NCBI RefSeq assembly: GCF_004519405.1
Contig: NZ_SGWI01000006.1
Coordinates: 372,001-436,000 of the forward strand
Direction: 5' to 3'
DNA: 64,000 nucleotides
From: Pseudomonas sp. BCA17
GTDB lineage: Bacteria > Pseudomonadota > Gammaproteobacteria > Pseudomonadales > Pseudomonadaceae
The notes under the pieces were generated by a model that did not search any database, had not been told where the DNA came from, and was given only the letters and a program-made list of their open reading frames with translations. Position 1 is the stretch's first letter, and the number at the start of each line of letters is the position of its first letter. Made by a program: the position numbers and the translations under genes. This document shows positions 18,418-27,670 of the stretch, piece by piece.

Positions 18418-19065
18418 TTAGCGCGTGGCCTGGACTGCCAGTTCTTCGCGGGTGCTGCTGATGACAGCACCGGCCTTGAGCAACTCATTGACGGCCTGCA
18501 CGCCGCCCTCCTCGCTGATACCCCGGCATGCCGGCAGGTGCAGGACGACTTCAAAACCGGCCTTGAGCAGTTGCAGCGCGGTGGTCTTGACGCAGTAGTC
18601 CAGGGCCAGGCCGCCGACGATCACCCGCACAACACCTTGGGCTCTCAGATACTCGATCACCCCCGTGGATAGTTTGTCGTGCAGATCGTGATAGCAGGCA
18701 CCGTAAGGGTGCAGATCGGGCTCGACGCCTTTCCAGACGAAGTAGTCGTAGTCATAGGGCCTGGGCAACTCGTCGAGCAGGTTAAAACCCTCGGTCCCCG
18801 GCACGCAGTGGCTGACCCACGTGAGGTCGGCGTGGGCCAGGCCGGTGGGTTGCAACATCTCGCTGTGCTGGCTGACCACCCACGGCGCGTGCGGAGTGTG
18901 AGCATCCTTGCTGCCGACGCGATGGCCGACGAGGCTGGCCATGTAGTTGAGCTCGGCGCCGATCCGGTCGCCACCCGCCACAGGCAACTCGTTGGGGCAC
19001 AGTGGCGTGAAACTCTTCTGGGCGTCGACATCAAATGAAGCAAGGGCGGTTTTCGCGAGGGTCAT
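18418..19065 (-). CDS. pncA: Nicotinamidase
   Basis: A 215-residue cysteine hydrolase of the isochorismatase fold that converts nicotinamide to nicotinate. The catalytic triad is visible: Asp in FDVDAQKSF (about 12-20), Lys in FVWKG (about 115) and Cys in GLALDYCVKTTA (about 165). Metal-ligand candidates include the histidines in SKDAHTPHAPW. The start at 19065 follows AGGAG. First gene of the salvage operon; its promoter overlaps the NrtR palindrome. The order pncA-pncB-nadE gives the complete route from nicotinamide except NadD. Confidence 0.9.
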   Translation of the reverse strand: MTLAKTALASFDVDAQKSFTPLCPNELPVAGGDRIGAELNYMASLVGHRVGSKDAHTPHAPWVVSQHSEMLQPTGLAHADLTWVSHCVPGTEGFNLLDELPRPYDYDYFVWKGVEPDLHPYGACYHDLHDKLSTGVIEYLRAQGVVRVIVGGLALDYCVKTTALQLLKAGFEVVLHLPACRGISEEGGVQAVNELLKAGAVISSTREELAVQATR

Positions 19066-19091
19066 GGTGGTTCTCCTGTGGCCTGGAAACA

Positions 19092-19120
19092 AAAGTACAC
19101 GTCATGTACTTTCGCTGCAA
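19092..19120 (-). promoter_or_regulatory. NrtR-type operator overlapping the pncA promoter
   Basis: AAAGTACA-CGTCA-TGTACTTT (19092-19112) is a perfect 8-bp-arm, 21-bp palindrome. On the minus strand TTGCAG (19120-19115) and TACTTT (19097-19092) form a sigma-70-like -35/-10 pair with a 17-bp spacer, so the palindrome covers the -10 and most of the spacer. NrtR boxes are 21-bp palindromes placed at NAD genes, and an NrtR-like gene lies beside it. Repression of pncA-pncB-nadE is the obvious inference. Confidence 0.7.
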
Positions 19121-19211
19121 GAAATATTTATTTACCTATGCTAAAGCCAGTACATGACATATCTGTTCGATTCGTTAGACTGTGCATCACCGTTGTTGCG
19201 AAGGATTTCAC

Positions 19212-19904
19212 ATGCCACTTAGCCCCTACCTCCACACCGTCGACCTCTGCGCGCTGTTCTACTGCCGTGCCAGCGGGGAATTGAAACTGCTGCTCAACAA
19301 GCGCGAAGCCGACCCCTACGCCGGGCATTGGGCGCTGCCCGGTGTGGTGGTCAACGGCGACGTGCAAGACCTGAGCCTCAAGGATGCGGTGGAGCGTTTG
19401 CGGGTAAGCGACAAGGTCGGCCTGGACCTGGCCTGGTGCGAACAGGTCGGCACGGTGGGCGATGCGTTTCGCGACCCGCGTTGCTGGTCGTCGTCCACCT
19501 TCTACCTTGCCATCGTCGCGGATGAAGTGACGTTGGCCGACCACCAGGGCTGGTTTTCGCTGAATGCGCTGGCAAACGGCAGCATCAAGCTGCCGTTCGA
19601 CCACAACCTGATCGTGGCGGCGGTACAGGAGCGGCTGTTTTCCAAGTCGCTGTACAGCAGCTTGCCGTTGCTGTTCCTCGGTGATGAGTTCAGCGCGCCG
19701 GAAGCGACCACGATCTTTTCACTGGTGCTGGCGCGGCCGGTATTGAAGACCAGTATTCGTCAGCGTCTGCTCAAGCTGACCGAGGCGGGATATCTACGTG
19801 AGACAGGGCGCAAGAAAAATGGCGAAGGCGGCAGGCCCCAGGCGACAGTGCAGAACCTGAAGCCTGGCGCGGTGTATTTTTTTGATCGCAGCTTTGCCGA
19901 ATAA
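19212..19904 (+). CDS. nrtR: NrtR-like transcriptional regulator of NAD metabolism (Nudix-related)
   Basis: A 230-residue protein with an N-terminal Nudix-like domain (about 8-135) and a C-terminal winged helix (about 145-220; RQRLLKLTEAGYLRETGRKK). The Nudix box is degenerate: the usual REUXEE acidic signature is missing, as in NrtR repressors that sense ADP-ribose rather than hydrolyse it. It is transcribed away from pncA-pncB-nadE, and a 21-bp palindrome lies between them. The start at 19212 is preceded by GAAGGA. Identification as NrtR rests on architecture and context. Confidence 0.85.
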   Translation: MPLSPYLHTVDLCALFYCRASGELKLLLNKREADPYAGHWALPGVVVNGDVQDLSLKDAVERLRVSDKVGLDLAWCEQVGTVGDAFRDPRCWSSSTFYLAIVADEVTLADHQGWFSLNALANGSIKLPFDHNLIVAAVQERLFSKSLYSSLPLLFLGDEFSAPEATTIFSLVLARPVLKTSIRQRLLKLTEAGYLRETGRKKNGEGGRPQATVQNLKPGAVYFFDRSFAE

Positions 19905-19910
19905 GCGTCG

Positions 19911-20684
19911 TCAGCTCATCCAGTTGCCGCCGTCGACATTGTAGGTTTGCGCAACCACATAGTCGGCGTCTTGCGATGCCAGGAAGATCGCCATGCCGGT
20001 CAAGTCCTGCGCTGTGCCCATGCGTCCGAACGGCACCTCGGCCCCTACCCGCCGCTTCTTCTCGCCGGGTGCCAGCCGTTCGTGCCTGGCGAACAGCGCA
20101 TCCACCCCGTCCCAGTGCTCACCGTCCACCACCCCCGGCGCGATGGCGTTGACGTTGATGCCTTGCTTGATCAGGTTCAGCCCCGCCGACTGCGTGAGGC
20201 TGATCACCGCCGCTTTGGTCGCGCAATAGACCGCCACCAACGGCTCGCCCCGCCGCCCTGCCTGGCTGGCCATGTTGATGATCTTGCCGCCATGGCCCTG
20301 GCTGATCATCTGTCGCGCAACGGCCTGCAAGGTGAACAGCGTGCCGGCGACATTGATCGAGAACAGCCGCTCATAGCTGTCGCGGGTAATGTCGATAATG
20401 GGCGCCAGGTCGAAGAGCGCGGCGTTGTTGATCAGGATATCGAGCTTGCCGGCATGGGCCACCACGGCGGCAATCGCGGCATCGATGGAGGCCTGGTCGG
20501 TGACGTCCATCGCCACCGCGTAAGCCTGTGGGCCCAGTTCGAGCGCCGTGGCCTGAGCGCGTTGCAGGTTGATGTCGGCGATCGCGACGGTAGCGCCTTC
20601 GGCAATATAAGCCTGGGCAAAGGCGCGGCCGATGCCGCGTGCCGATCCGGTGATCAGCGCACTTTTACCTTCCAGTCGTTTCAT
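19911..20684 (-). CDS. Short-chain dehydrogenase (sorbitol/polyol dehydrogenase-like)
   Basis: A 257-residue SDR. The NAD-binding motif TGSARGIG (13-20), NNAA (about 87) and the catalytic S...YCATK block (about 140-157) are intact, and the C-terminus VAQTYNVDGGNWMS is usual for the family. It resembles NAD-dependent sorbitol (L-iditol) 2-dehydrogenases. It follows the polyol-type binding protein by 19 bp with AAGGAA as ribosome site, so both are co-expressed. Probable reaction: oxidation of a polyol to a ketose in the cytoplasm; the precise polyol is not proven. Confidence 0.82.
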   Translation of the reverse strand: MKRLEGKSALITGSARGIGRAFAQAYIAEGATVAIADINLQRAQATALELGPQAYAVAMDVTDQASIDAAIAAVVAHAGKLDILINNAALFDLAPIIDITRDSYERLFSINVAGTLFTLQAVARQMISQGHGGKIINMASQAGRRGEPLVAVYCATKAAVISLTQSAGLNLIKQGINVNAIAPGVVDGEHWDGVDALFARHERLAPGEKKRRVGAEVPFGRMGTAQDLTGMAIFLASQDADYVVAQTYNVDGGNWMS

Positions 20685-20703
20685 GAGCGTGGTTCCTTGG
20701 AAA

Positions 20704-22014
<1,311 letters not shown>

Positions 22015-22098
22015 AGCGGTTTCCACCTGTTATTTTTGTTGTTGAGAGCCGATTACAGCAGCTTGGCCAAGCCCTCACAAACGCATGGCGAATGCCCG

Positions 22099-22144
22099 AC
22101 CGATACTTTTTTAACCCTGGCACCCGGATCAAAAAAGTATCGGT
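22099..22144. promoter_or_regulatory. 14-bp perfect inverted repeat in divergent promoter region
   Basis: ACCGATACTTTTTT (22099-22112) and AAAAAAGTATCGGT (22131-22144) are exact inverted copies with an 18-bp spacer. They sit between the divergent AraC gene and the polyol-binding gene. A terminator is unlikely because no gene ends here. It is best read as two AraC-family half-sites, one facing each promoter. Confidence 0.5.
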
Positions 22145-22224
22145 ACCGGGCCAAGGCCGGGGTAGCGCAGGGGTTGCCGAAGCGCGTATTTTGAGGCGAT
22201 TCCACCTATAAAAGAGGCATTACC

Positions 22225-23145
22225 ATGCCCGTGAGCCGTGCCGAACTGTTCGAGCATCGCCCCGCCGAGCTCGAAGTGATCCTGCCCGAGCCGGACCACT
22301 GTTTTCGCTGGTTCGAACATGACTACCCTTACGACCTGGCGCGCTGGAACCACCATCCCGAGTTCGAAATCCACCTCATCCGCCAAGGCAGCGGCAAACT
22401 GGTCGCGGGTGATTACATCGGTGCGTTCAGCGCCGGGCATGTTGCGCTGATCGGCCCTGACCTGCCTCACGACTGGATCGGCGAGCTCGCACCCGGCGAA
22501 TACCTGAAGGGGCGCGACGTGGTGCTGCAATTCGACGGCGCCGCCCTCCTCGCCCTGCGCAAAACCCTGCCGGAGCTTGGCGATGTGTCCTCCTTGTTCG
22601 AACAGGCGCGGCGTGGCCTGGCATTCAGCGGTGCCACGGCCGTGCAGGCGGCACAGTTGATGGAAGCCATCGGCGATGCCCATGGCCTGCAACGGCTGAT
22701 CCTGTTCCTGCAACTGCTCGACACCCTGAAAAACGCGCCACAGCAGCAAGTACAGGCCCTGGCCAGCCCCTGCTACGCGCCGACGCTGGACGCGCGCAGT
22801 GCCGAACGCATCAACAAGGCCTTCGATTACCTGATGCGCGAACTCACCGGCGACGTGCGCCTGTCGGTGATCGCCCGGCAACTGGAGATGAGCGAACCGG
22901 GCTTCTCGCGGTTCTTCAAGCGCAACACCGGCCACGGTTTTATCGAGCTGATGCGCAAGTTCCGCGTGCAGCGTGCCTGCCGGTTGCTGCTGCAAAGCGA
23001 GATGTCGGTGGCGGATATCTGCTTTGAAGTGGGCTACGCCAACCTGTCCAACTTCAATCGGCACTTTCGGATCGAGATGAACCTGACGCCGACTGAATAC
23101 CGGCGCGAAACCGCGATGCAACTGTTCAACCGCACCGGCTTGTAG
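22225..23145 (+). CDS. AraC family regulator (polyol utilisation, MtlR-like)
   Basis: A 306-residue protein: an N-terminal cupin-like sensor (about 20-150; HHPEFEIHLIRQGSGKLV is typical) and a C-terminal double helix-turn-helix (about 195-295; MSVADICFEVGYANLSNFNRHF is the second HTH). It is divergent from the polyol-binding protein and dehydrogenase and probably activates them through the inverted repeat between the genes. AAGAGG lies upstream of the ATG. The MtlR label is by context and general similarity; the ligand is unknown. Confidence 0.85.
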   Translation: MPVSRAELFEHRPAELEVILPEPDHCFRWFEHDYPYDLARWNHHPEFEIHLIRQGSGKLVAGDYIGAFSAGHVALIGPDLPHDWIGELAPGEYLKGRDVVLQFDGAALLALRKTLPELGDVSSLFEQARRGLAFSGATAVQAAQLMEAIGDAHGLQRLILFLQLLDTLKNAPQQQVQALASPCYAPTLDARSAERINKAFDYLMRELTGDVRLSVIARQLEMSEPGFSRFFKRNTGHGFIELMRKFRVQRACRLLLQSEMSVADICFEVGYANLSNFNRHFRIEMNLTPTEYRRETAMQLFNRTGL

Positions 23146-23254
23146 TACCGGTTACCGCCTCCCACGACAGTCACCGTCGCCTTGTTGGCCCGTGAAAATG
23201 ACACCCTGCCATTTTTGATCAACAGGCCAGCTAATTCCGCTTTTTTTCATATCA

Positions 23255-23302
23255 CTCAAACCTTTGAGCAAAGTTGGTACGCCGCATGCAAACGTTTGCG
23301 AA
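23255..23302. promoter_or_regulatory. PurR/LacI-type operator upstream of the nucleoside genes
   Basis: ATGCAAACGTTTGCGA (23287-23302) holds the perfect palindrome GCAAACGTTTGC, the core of the PurR/LacI-family box. A second palindrome, CTCAAA-CC-TTTGAG, lies at 23255-23268. Both are within 120 bp of the Tsx-like gene. No LacI-type gene is in the window, so the regulator would act from elsewhere. The remainder of 23146-23373 shows nothing more. Confidence 0.55.
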
Positions 23303-23373
23303 ACGAACTGGGCAGCCACGTTCACCATGACCCGAGGAATCGGGTTTAAACCGCGTACGAATAGGGATTTTCA

Positions 23374-24336
23374 ATGCAACCCACCTCAAGGCGTCATGCT
23401 TGCTTTGGTGTTTCCTTGCTACTGGCCGCCGTTACGGGAGTACTCAGCGCACCCATTTTGGCGCAGCAACAACCGGTCGATGACTCAGCACAGGGCGAAA
23501 CCCTCAGCCCTGAAACCAAGAGCCCCGAGGCCGCCTCGACAAAAAAAGATGTGTACCTGTCGCAATGGTTCAATCAGGACCTGACGCTGATCGGCAGCAA
23601 AGACATCAGCTTCGGCCCCAAGCCGCAGGATGACGTCTACCTGGAATACGAGTACTTCGGCCGCAAGGGCCCGTTCGAGTTGTACGGCTATATCGACGTG
23701 CCCAAGATTCTCGGCATCGGTAACAGTAATGACAAAGGCGCGTGGGACCATGGCTCACCGGTATTCATGGAGCATGAACCCCGCATCTCCATCGACTACC
23801 TGGCAGGTCGTAGCCTGGCCATCGGGCCGTTCAAGGAATGGTACGTAGCGTTCGACTGGATCTACGACCACGGCAGCAACAAGTCCAACCGCGCCAACAC
23901 CTTGTACAGCGGCCTGGGCACCGACATCGACACCCATTCGCGGGTCAACCTGTCGGCCAACTTCTATGGGCGCTACCAGTGGGAAAACTATGGCGCCAGC
24001 AATGAATACTCGTGGGACGGCTACCGCGCGCAAATGAAGTACATCGTCCCCATCAGCAGTTTCGATAACGGTGCGTCGCTGACCTATATCGGCTTTACCA
24101 ACTACGATTTCGGCTCGGACCTGCACAAGGACAACCCGGCGCGCACCGCCAACTCATTGGTGGCAACCAACGTCCTGCTGTACTCGTTTACCCACCTGCG
24201 CTTCACCCTGGTCGGTCGTTACTTCCACAACGGCGGCAACTGGGAGGATGGCAGCGAGCTGAACTTCGGCGAGGGTAACTTCCGCGCCAGCTCCGAAGGC
24301 TGGGGCTACTACGCCGGTGTTGGCTACCAATTCTGA
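23374..24336 (+). CDS. Tsx/OmpK-like nucleoside-specific outer-membrane channel
   Basis: A 320-residue protein with a signal peptide (cleavage near 30, after ILA) and a low-complexity stretch (about 32-57) before a beta-barrel. It shows alternating aromatic/polar strands and ends in YYAGVGYQF with terminal Phe, as outer-membrane proteins do. It matches the Tsx/OmpK channel family (for example DDVYLEYEYFGRKGPFELYGY). It probably admits nucleosides. AGGGA lies upstream. It is followed after 14 bp by a purine nucleoside permease gene, which supports the assignment. Confidence 0.85.
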   Translation: MQPTSRRHACFGVSLLLAAVTGVLSAPILAQQQPVDDSAQGETLSPETKSPEAASTKKDVYLSQWFNQDLTLIGSKDISFGPKPQDDVYLEYEYFGRKGPFELYGYIDVPKILGIGNSNDKGAWDHGSPVFMEHEPRISIDYLAGRSLAIGPFKEWYVAFDWIYDHGSNKSNRANTLYSGLGTDIDTHSRVNLSANFYGRYQWENYGASNEYSWDGYRAQMKYIVPISSFDNGASLTYIGFTNYDFGSDLHKDNPARTANSLVATNVLLYSFTHLRFTLVGRYFHNGGNWEDGSELNFGEGNFRASSEGWGYYAGVGYQF

Positions 24337-24350
24337 TCAAGGAGCTTTAG

Positions 24351-25379
24351 ATGAACGTGTTTACCCGTCTCTCGATGGCCATCGGCCTGGCATTTTTGCC
24401 CCACGTGGTGCTGGCGGATGCGCCTGCGCCGATCAAGCCGAAAGTGATGCTGATCACCATGTTCGCCCCCGAGGCGCAAACCTGGATAGATCGCCTGGAA
24501 CTCAAGCAGGAAGTCCGCGTACCGGGCCTTTCCGCCGAATACCCGGTGATACGCTGCAACACCCAGGAGGTGTGCCTGCTGGTCACCGGCATGGGCCAGA
24601 CCAACGCCGCCGCCTCCACTCTGGCTCTGGCCTTGTCGCCCAAGTTCGACCTGCGCCAGAGCTACTTCCTGATCGCCGGGATTGCCGGTATCAGCCCCAA
24701 GCACGGCACCCTCGGCACCGCCGCCTGGGCCCATTACCTGGTGGAGTTCGGCACCCAGTGGGAGTTGGATTCCCGGGATGCGCCCAAGGATTGGCCGACG
24801 GGTTACATCGGTATCAATACCAAAGGGCCGAACGAGAAACCGCCGCTGGACTACAAGACCGAAGTGTTCGAGCTCAACCCCAAGCTGCAGGCCAAGGCGT
24901 TTGCCTTGTCACAGAAAGTCGAGCTGACCGAAAGCAAGGAGTCCAGCGCCTGGCGTAAACACTACCCTGCCGCCCCGGCCAACCAGCCGCCGCAAGTCAC
25001 GCGCTGCGATACCCTGGCAGGTAACACCTGGTTCTCCGGCACACGCCTGAGCGAGCGCGCCGAAGTCTGGACACGGCTGCTCACCGACAATAAAGGCGAA
25101 TACTGCACCACCCAGCAGGAAGACAACTCAACCTATGAAGCCCTGCTGCGCGCCAGCCGCGAAGGCCTGGTGGACATCCAGCGGCTGGCCGTGGTGCGGG
25201 CAGGCTCCGATTTCGACCGGCCGTATCCTGGCTACAGCGAAGTGGACAACCTGTTGAAATATGCGGACCAAGGAGGGTTCGTGCCGGCACTGGAGAACCT
25301 GTATCGCACGGGTAACCCGCTGGTACAGGCGATCCTGAAGAACTGGTCGGCCTGGGAAAAAGGCGTCCCGGAAGCCTGA
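24351..25379 (+). CDS. Purine nucleoside permease (NUP family)
   Basis: A 342-residue protein with a signal peptide (about 1-22). The rest resembles the NUP family (COG5042) first described in fungi, which is related in fold to nucleoside phosphorylases: MFAPEAQTWIDRL, LVTGMGQTNAAAS and LIAGIAGISPKHGTLGTAAWA are conserved blocks. Having no strong membrane segments, it could be a periplasmic nucleoside-binding or processing protein rather than a true permease. AAGGAG precedes the ATG, and the gene follows the Tsx-like channel closely, so both act in nucleoside acquisition. Confidence 0.85.
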   Translation: MNVFTRLSMAIGLAFLPHVVLADAPAPIKPKVMLITMFAPEAQTWIDRLELKQEVRVPGLSAEYPVIRCNTQEVCLLVTGMGQTNAAASTLALALSPKFDLRQSYFLIAGIAGISPKHGTLGTAAWAHYLVEFGTQWELDSRDAPKDWPTGYIGINTKGPNEKPPLDYKTEVFELNPKLQAKAFALSQKVELTESKESSAWRKHYPAAPANQPPQVTRCDTLAGNTWFSGTRLSERAEVWTRLLTDNKGEYCTTQQEDNSTYEALLRASREGLVDIQRLAVVRAGSDFDRPYPGYSEVDNLLKYADQGGFVPALENLYRTGNPLVQAILKNWSAWEKGVPEA

Positions 25380-25404
25380 TAAAGACCCAATGTGGGGGCA
25401 GCCC

Positions 25405-25566
25405 TAACGCCAGTCAGTCAAGCGTAAGCCGCCCTCTGTAGGAGCGGGCTTGCCCGCGAAAAACGTCAACGATCACGCGTGTTGCCTGAATCAACGCGGC
25501 GCCTTTGAGTTTTTCGCGAGCAAGCTCGCTCCTACATCTACAAAAAGCGTTAACTGACTGGCAGTA
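25405..25566. mobile_element. IS4-ended MITE-like element enclosing a REPIN
   Basis: Ends are TAACGCCAGTCAGTCAAG (left) and, read inwards from the right, TACTGCCAGTCAGTTAA, matching the ends of the element at 33128-33328. Inside lie two inverted REP sequences (25437-25465 and 25509-25536; GAGCGGGCTTGCCCGC and GAGCAAGCTCGCTC). No target duplication is recognisable. It sits between the nucleoside permease gene and the convergent dehydrogenase gene and may also act as terminator. Confidence 0.6.
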
Positions 25567-25572
25567 ACGGCA

Positions 25573-26532
25573 TCACGGCAGGAAAATGATCTTGTCCGCA
25601 CTGCCGCCGTTCACTGCTTCATAGCACTGAACGCCATCGGCCAACGCCACTTCACGCAAGCCCGTGGGCAGCGGCAGCAAGCCTTCATCAAAGAAACGCC
25701 CGAACTGCTCCAGCATCACGGCGCACTGCTCGCAGTTGTAGAGCAACGAATTGATGCCCACCACCGAGCCACCCTTGCGGTACAACGCCAGGGCCGGCAG
25801 CTGCACATGACCGTCGACCGGCGCGGCGATGATTGCGATGCGTCCGAACGGGGCCAGAGCGGCGACCGCAGCCGGCAGCCAAAAGCCGGTGGTATCGAAG
25901 ATCACATCAGCGCCGCCCTTGAACACCGCATTGACCTGCCCGCCCAACGCTTCCGGTTGCTCCAGGGCAATCGCTGCAAAACCTTGCGCCTGCAATGCCT
26001 CGACCTGATCGACCTTGCGCACCGCCGCCAACACCTGGGCACCACGAATTTTCGCCAGCGCCAACGCCGCACTGCCGACCGCACCATTGGCCCCGATCAC
26101 CAGCAAACGGGTGCCTTTGTCGACACCGCTACGCTCCAGGGCATCCCAAGCGGTGGTGTATGGCACACCCAGACTGGCGGCCTGGGCAAAACTCAAGTGC
26201 GTGGGCTTGTGGGCCACGCCTTTGGCCGACACGGTGAGGTACTGCGCATGAGAGCCGTCGGCAAAAAAACCGAGGTCCCGGCCAGTGCCCCACACCGCTT
26301 GGCCGACCAGCGCTTGCGGGCCCTCCACCACCACACCGGCAAAGTCACGCCCGGGAATACGCGGCAACGTGGTGTAGGGAAAACGCCCGAGCACGTTTTT
26401 AACGTCACTGGGGTTCAGGCCGGCCGCTTTGACCTGGACCAATACCTCACCCGCAGCCGGCACCGGCTTGGCAACCTCGACGAAACCCAGGGCGGCAAGG
26501 TCGCCCACGGCGGAAAATTGCAGTGCTTTCAT
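25573..26532 (-). CDS. Zinc-free medium-chain alcohol dehydrogenase/quinone oxidoreductase-like protein
   Basis: A 319-residue MDR-family enzyme: GroES-like N-terminal half (about 1-120; GLNPSDVKNVLG, GRDFAGVVV) and a Rossmann half with VIGANGAVGSAALALAK (about 142-158). Zinc-ligand cysteines are not present, which fits the NADPH quinone oxidoreductase branch. The start MKAL at 26532 is used; a TTG two codons upstream is unlikely. It lies downstream of the AraC and XapX genes on the same strand, 30 bp after XapX. The substrate is unknown. Confidence 0.85.
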   Translation of the reverse strand: MKALQFSAVGDLAALGFVEVAKPVPAAGEVLVQVKAAGLNPSDVKNVLGRFPYTTLPRIPGRDFAGVVVEGPQALVGQAVWGTGRDLGFFADGSHAQYLTVSAKGVAHKPTHLSFAQAASLGVPYTTAWDALERSGVDKGTRLLVIGANGAVGSAALALAKIRGAQVLAAVRKVDQVEALQAQGFAAIALEQPEALGGQVNAVFKGGADVIFDTTGFWLPAAVAALAPFGRIAIIAAPVDGHVQLPALALYRKGGSVVGINSLLYNCEQCAVMLEQFGRFFDEGLLPLPTGLREVALADGVQCYEAVNGGSADKIIFLP

Positions 26533-26562
26533 GACCAATATCCATCAAAGGGAAAGAACAAA

Positions 26563-26736
26563 TCAGGACAACCAGCCGCTCATCCACTCACGCCCTATGG
26601 GCCAGAGCTTCTCACCGAGCAACATGCCCATCAGGCCCACCAGGGCAATGGCGGGCGGCGCGGGCGAGCGAAAGTCCAAGGCGCCATAGATCAGGCCGAC
26701 TAGCAGGCCGATGGCGAGGGAGGCAAGGTAGTTCAT
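26563..26736 (-). CDS. XapX domain-containing membrane protein
   Basis: A 57-residue protein with two hydrophobic segments (about 3-19 and 25-41). LASLAIGLLVGLIYGALDFRSPAPPA is the XapX (DUF1427) pattern, a small family of unknown function in Proteobacteria; quoted only to show the RSPAPPA linker between helices. Start at 26736 was chosen because it begins the first membrane helix; the upstream extension has no membrane or signal character. It sits between an AraC gene and a dehydrogenase gene, all on the minus strand. Confidence 0.8.
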   Translation of the reverse strand: MNYLASLAIGLLVGLIYGALDFRSPAPPAIALVGLMGMLLGEKLWPIGREWMSGWLS

Positions 26737-26824
26737 GGAGGTCACGCCTGGCTGGTTGATGGGCACAGTGTAGTGAGCCCATCCCGACCGCATCGGCCAA
26801 GTACTTCAGGATTTCGGCCAACCC

Positions 26825-27589
26825 TCAACCGGCATAGTGCGAGGGCGCCACGCCGAGTTCGCGACGGAACATGTCGCTGAAGCTGCTGGGTGAATACCCC
26901 AGGGAGCGCGCGATGCCGCTGACCGACTGGCCCTGGATCAGCTCGGCCACCGCCGTGGCCAGTTGCACTTGTCGGCGCCACTCGGCAAAGCCCATGCCCA
27001 GATGGGTCTGGAACAACCGCGCCAGGGTGCGCACGCTGGCACCCGCCGCCTCGGCGTGTTGCTCAAAGGAGATCTCCAGCGACGGCGCCGCCATCACCGC
27101 CTGGCAGGCGTTGATCAGCCGCCGATCAGCTTCCGGCGGCATGGCGATGCGGATCTGCGAACGGCGTGCCCGTTGCAGCTCAAGCAACGCCAGGCCGACC
27201 ACGGCATCGTAATACGCCGAATCAGCGTTATCGGCTTGATCGACCAAGCTCAAGATCAACTCGCGCAGCAACCCACCCACGTCAATCACCTGCACCTGAC
27301 TGTCCAGCGTCGCCGCCAGCGCCGGGCGCAGGTAGATATTGCGCATCTGCAGGTCCGAGACGACGCGGATCCCATGCTCCACACCCGGCGGCAGCCACAC
27401 CGCACGCTGCGGCGGCACAACCAAGGCTTCACGGGGCGTCTCGACCCACATCACGCCACTCATGGCGTAGAGCAACTGGCCCCAGTCGTGGCTGTGGGGC
27501 TCCACATACAACCCACGCGGGTAAGTACGCGCCAGGGGTTGCACGGGGACGGCATGATCAGTGAGGTCGGGGGGAGCGGCCAGGGCCAT
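26825..27589 (-). CDS. AraC family transcriptional regulator
   Basis: A 254-residue regulator with an N-terminal cupin (about 15-95; HSHDWGQLLYAMSGVM with candidate metal-binding histidines) and a C-terminal AraC DNA-binding domain (about 155-250; VSGIARSLGYSPSSFSDMFRRE). This short type (cupin_2 plus HTH_18) often controls adjacent efflux or dehydrogenase genes. XapX and the dehydrogenase downstream are the likely targets. The start MALAAPP at 27589 is uncertain: no good ribosome site is seen, and GTG or TTG codons further upstream are possible. Confidence 0.85.
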   Translation of the reverse strand: MALAAPPDLTDHAVPVQPLARTYPRGLYVEPHSHDWGQLLYAMSGVMWVETPREALVVPPQRAVWLPPGVEHGIRVVSDLQMRNIYLRPALAATLDSQVQVIDVGGLLRELILSLVDQADNADSAYYDAVVGLALLELQRARRSQIRIAMPPEADRRLINACQAVMAAPSLEISFEQHAEAAGASVRTLARLFQTHLGMGFAEWRRQVQLATAVAELIQGQSVSGIARSLGYSPSSFSDMFRRELGVAPSHYAG

Positions 27590-27607
27590 GAGGCACACAT
27601 CAATCAA

Positions 27608-27638
27608 GGGTGGACGGCCATGGTAATGACCGCCACCC
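27608..27638. repeat. Inverted repeat between AraC and metallothionein genes
   Basis: GGGTGG-A-CGG (27608-27617) pairs with CCG-CCACCC (27630-27638) with one bulged base and a 12-base loop. It lies beyond the metallothionein stop and upstream of the AraC start. It could be a terminator without a U-run or an operator; the sequence does not decide. Confidence 0.35.
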
Positions 27639-27670
27639 GATAATCCGAGCGGATTTTCAACCGGAGGTTT

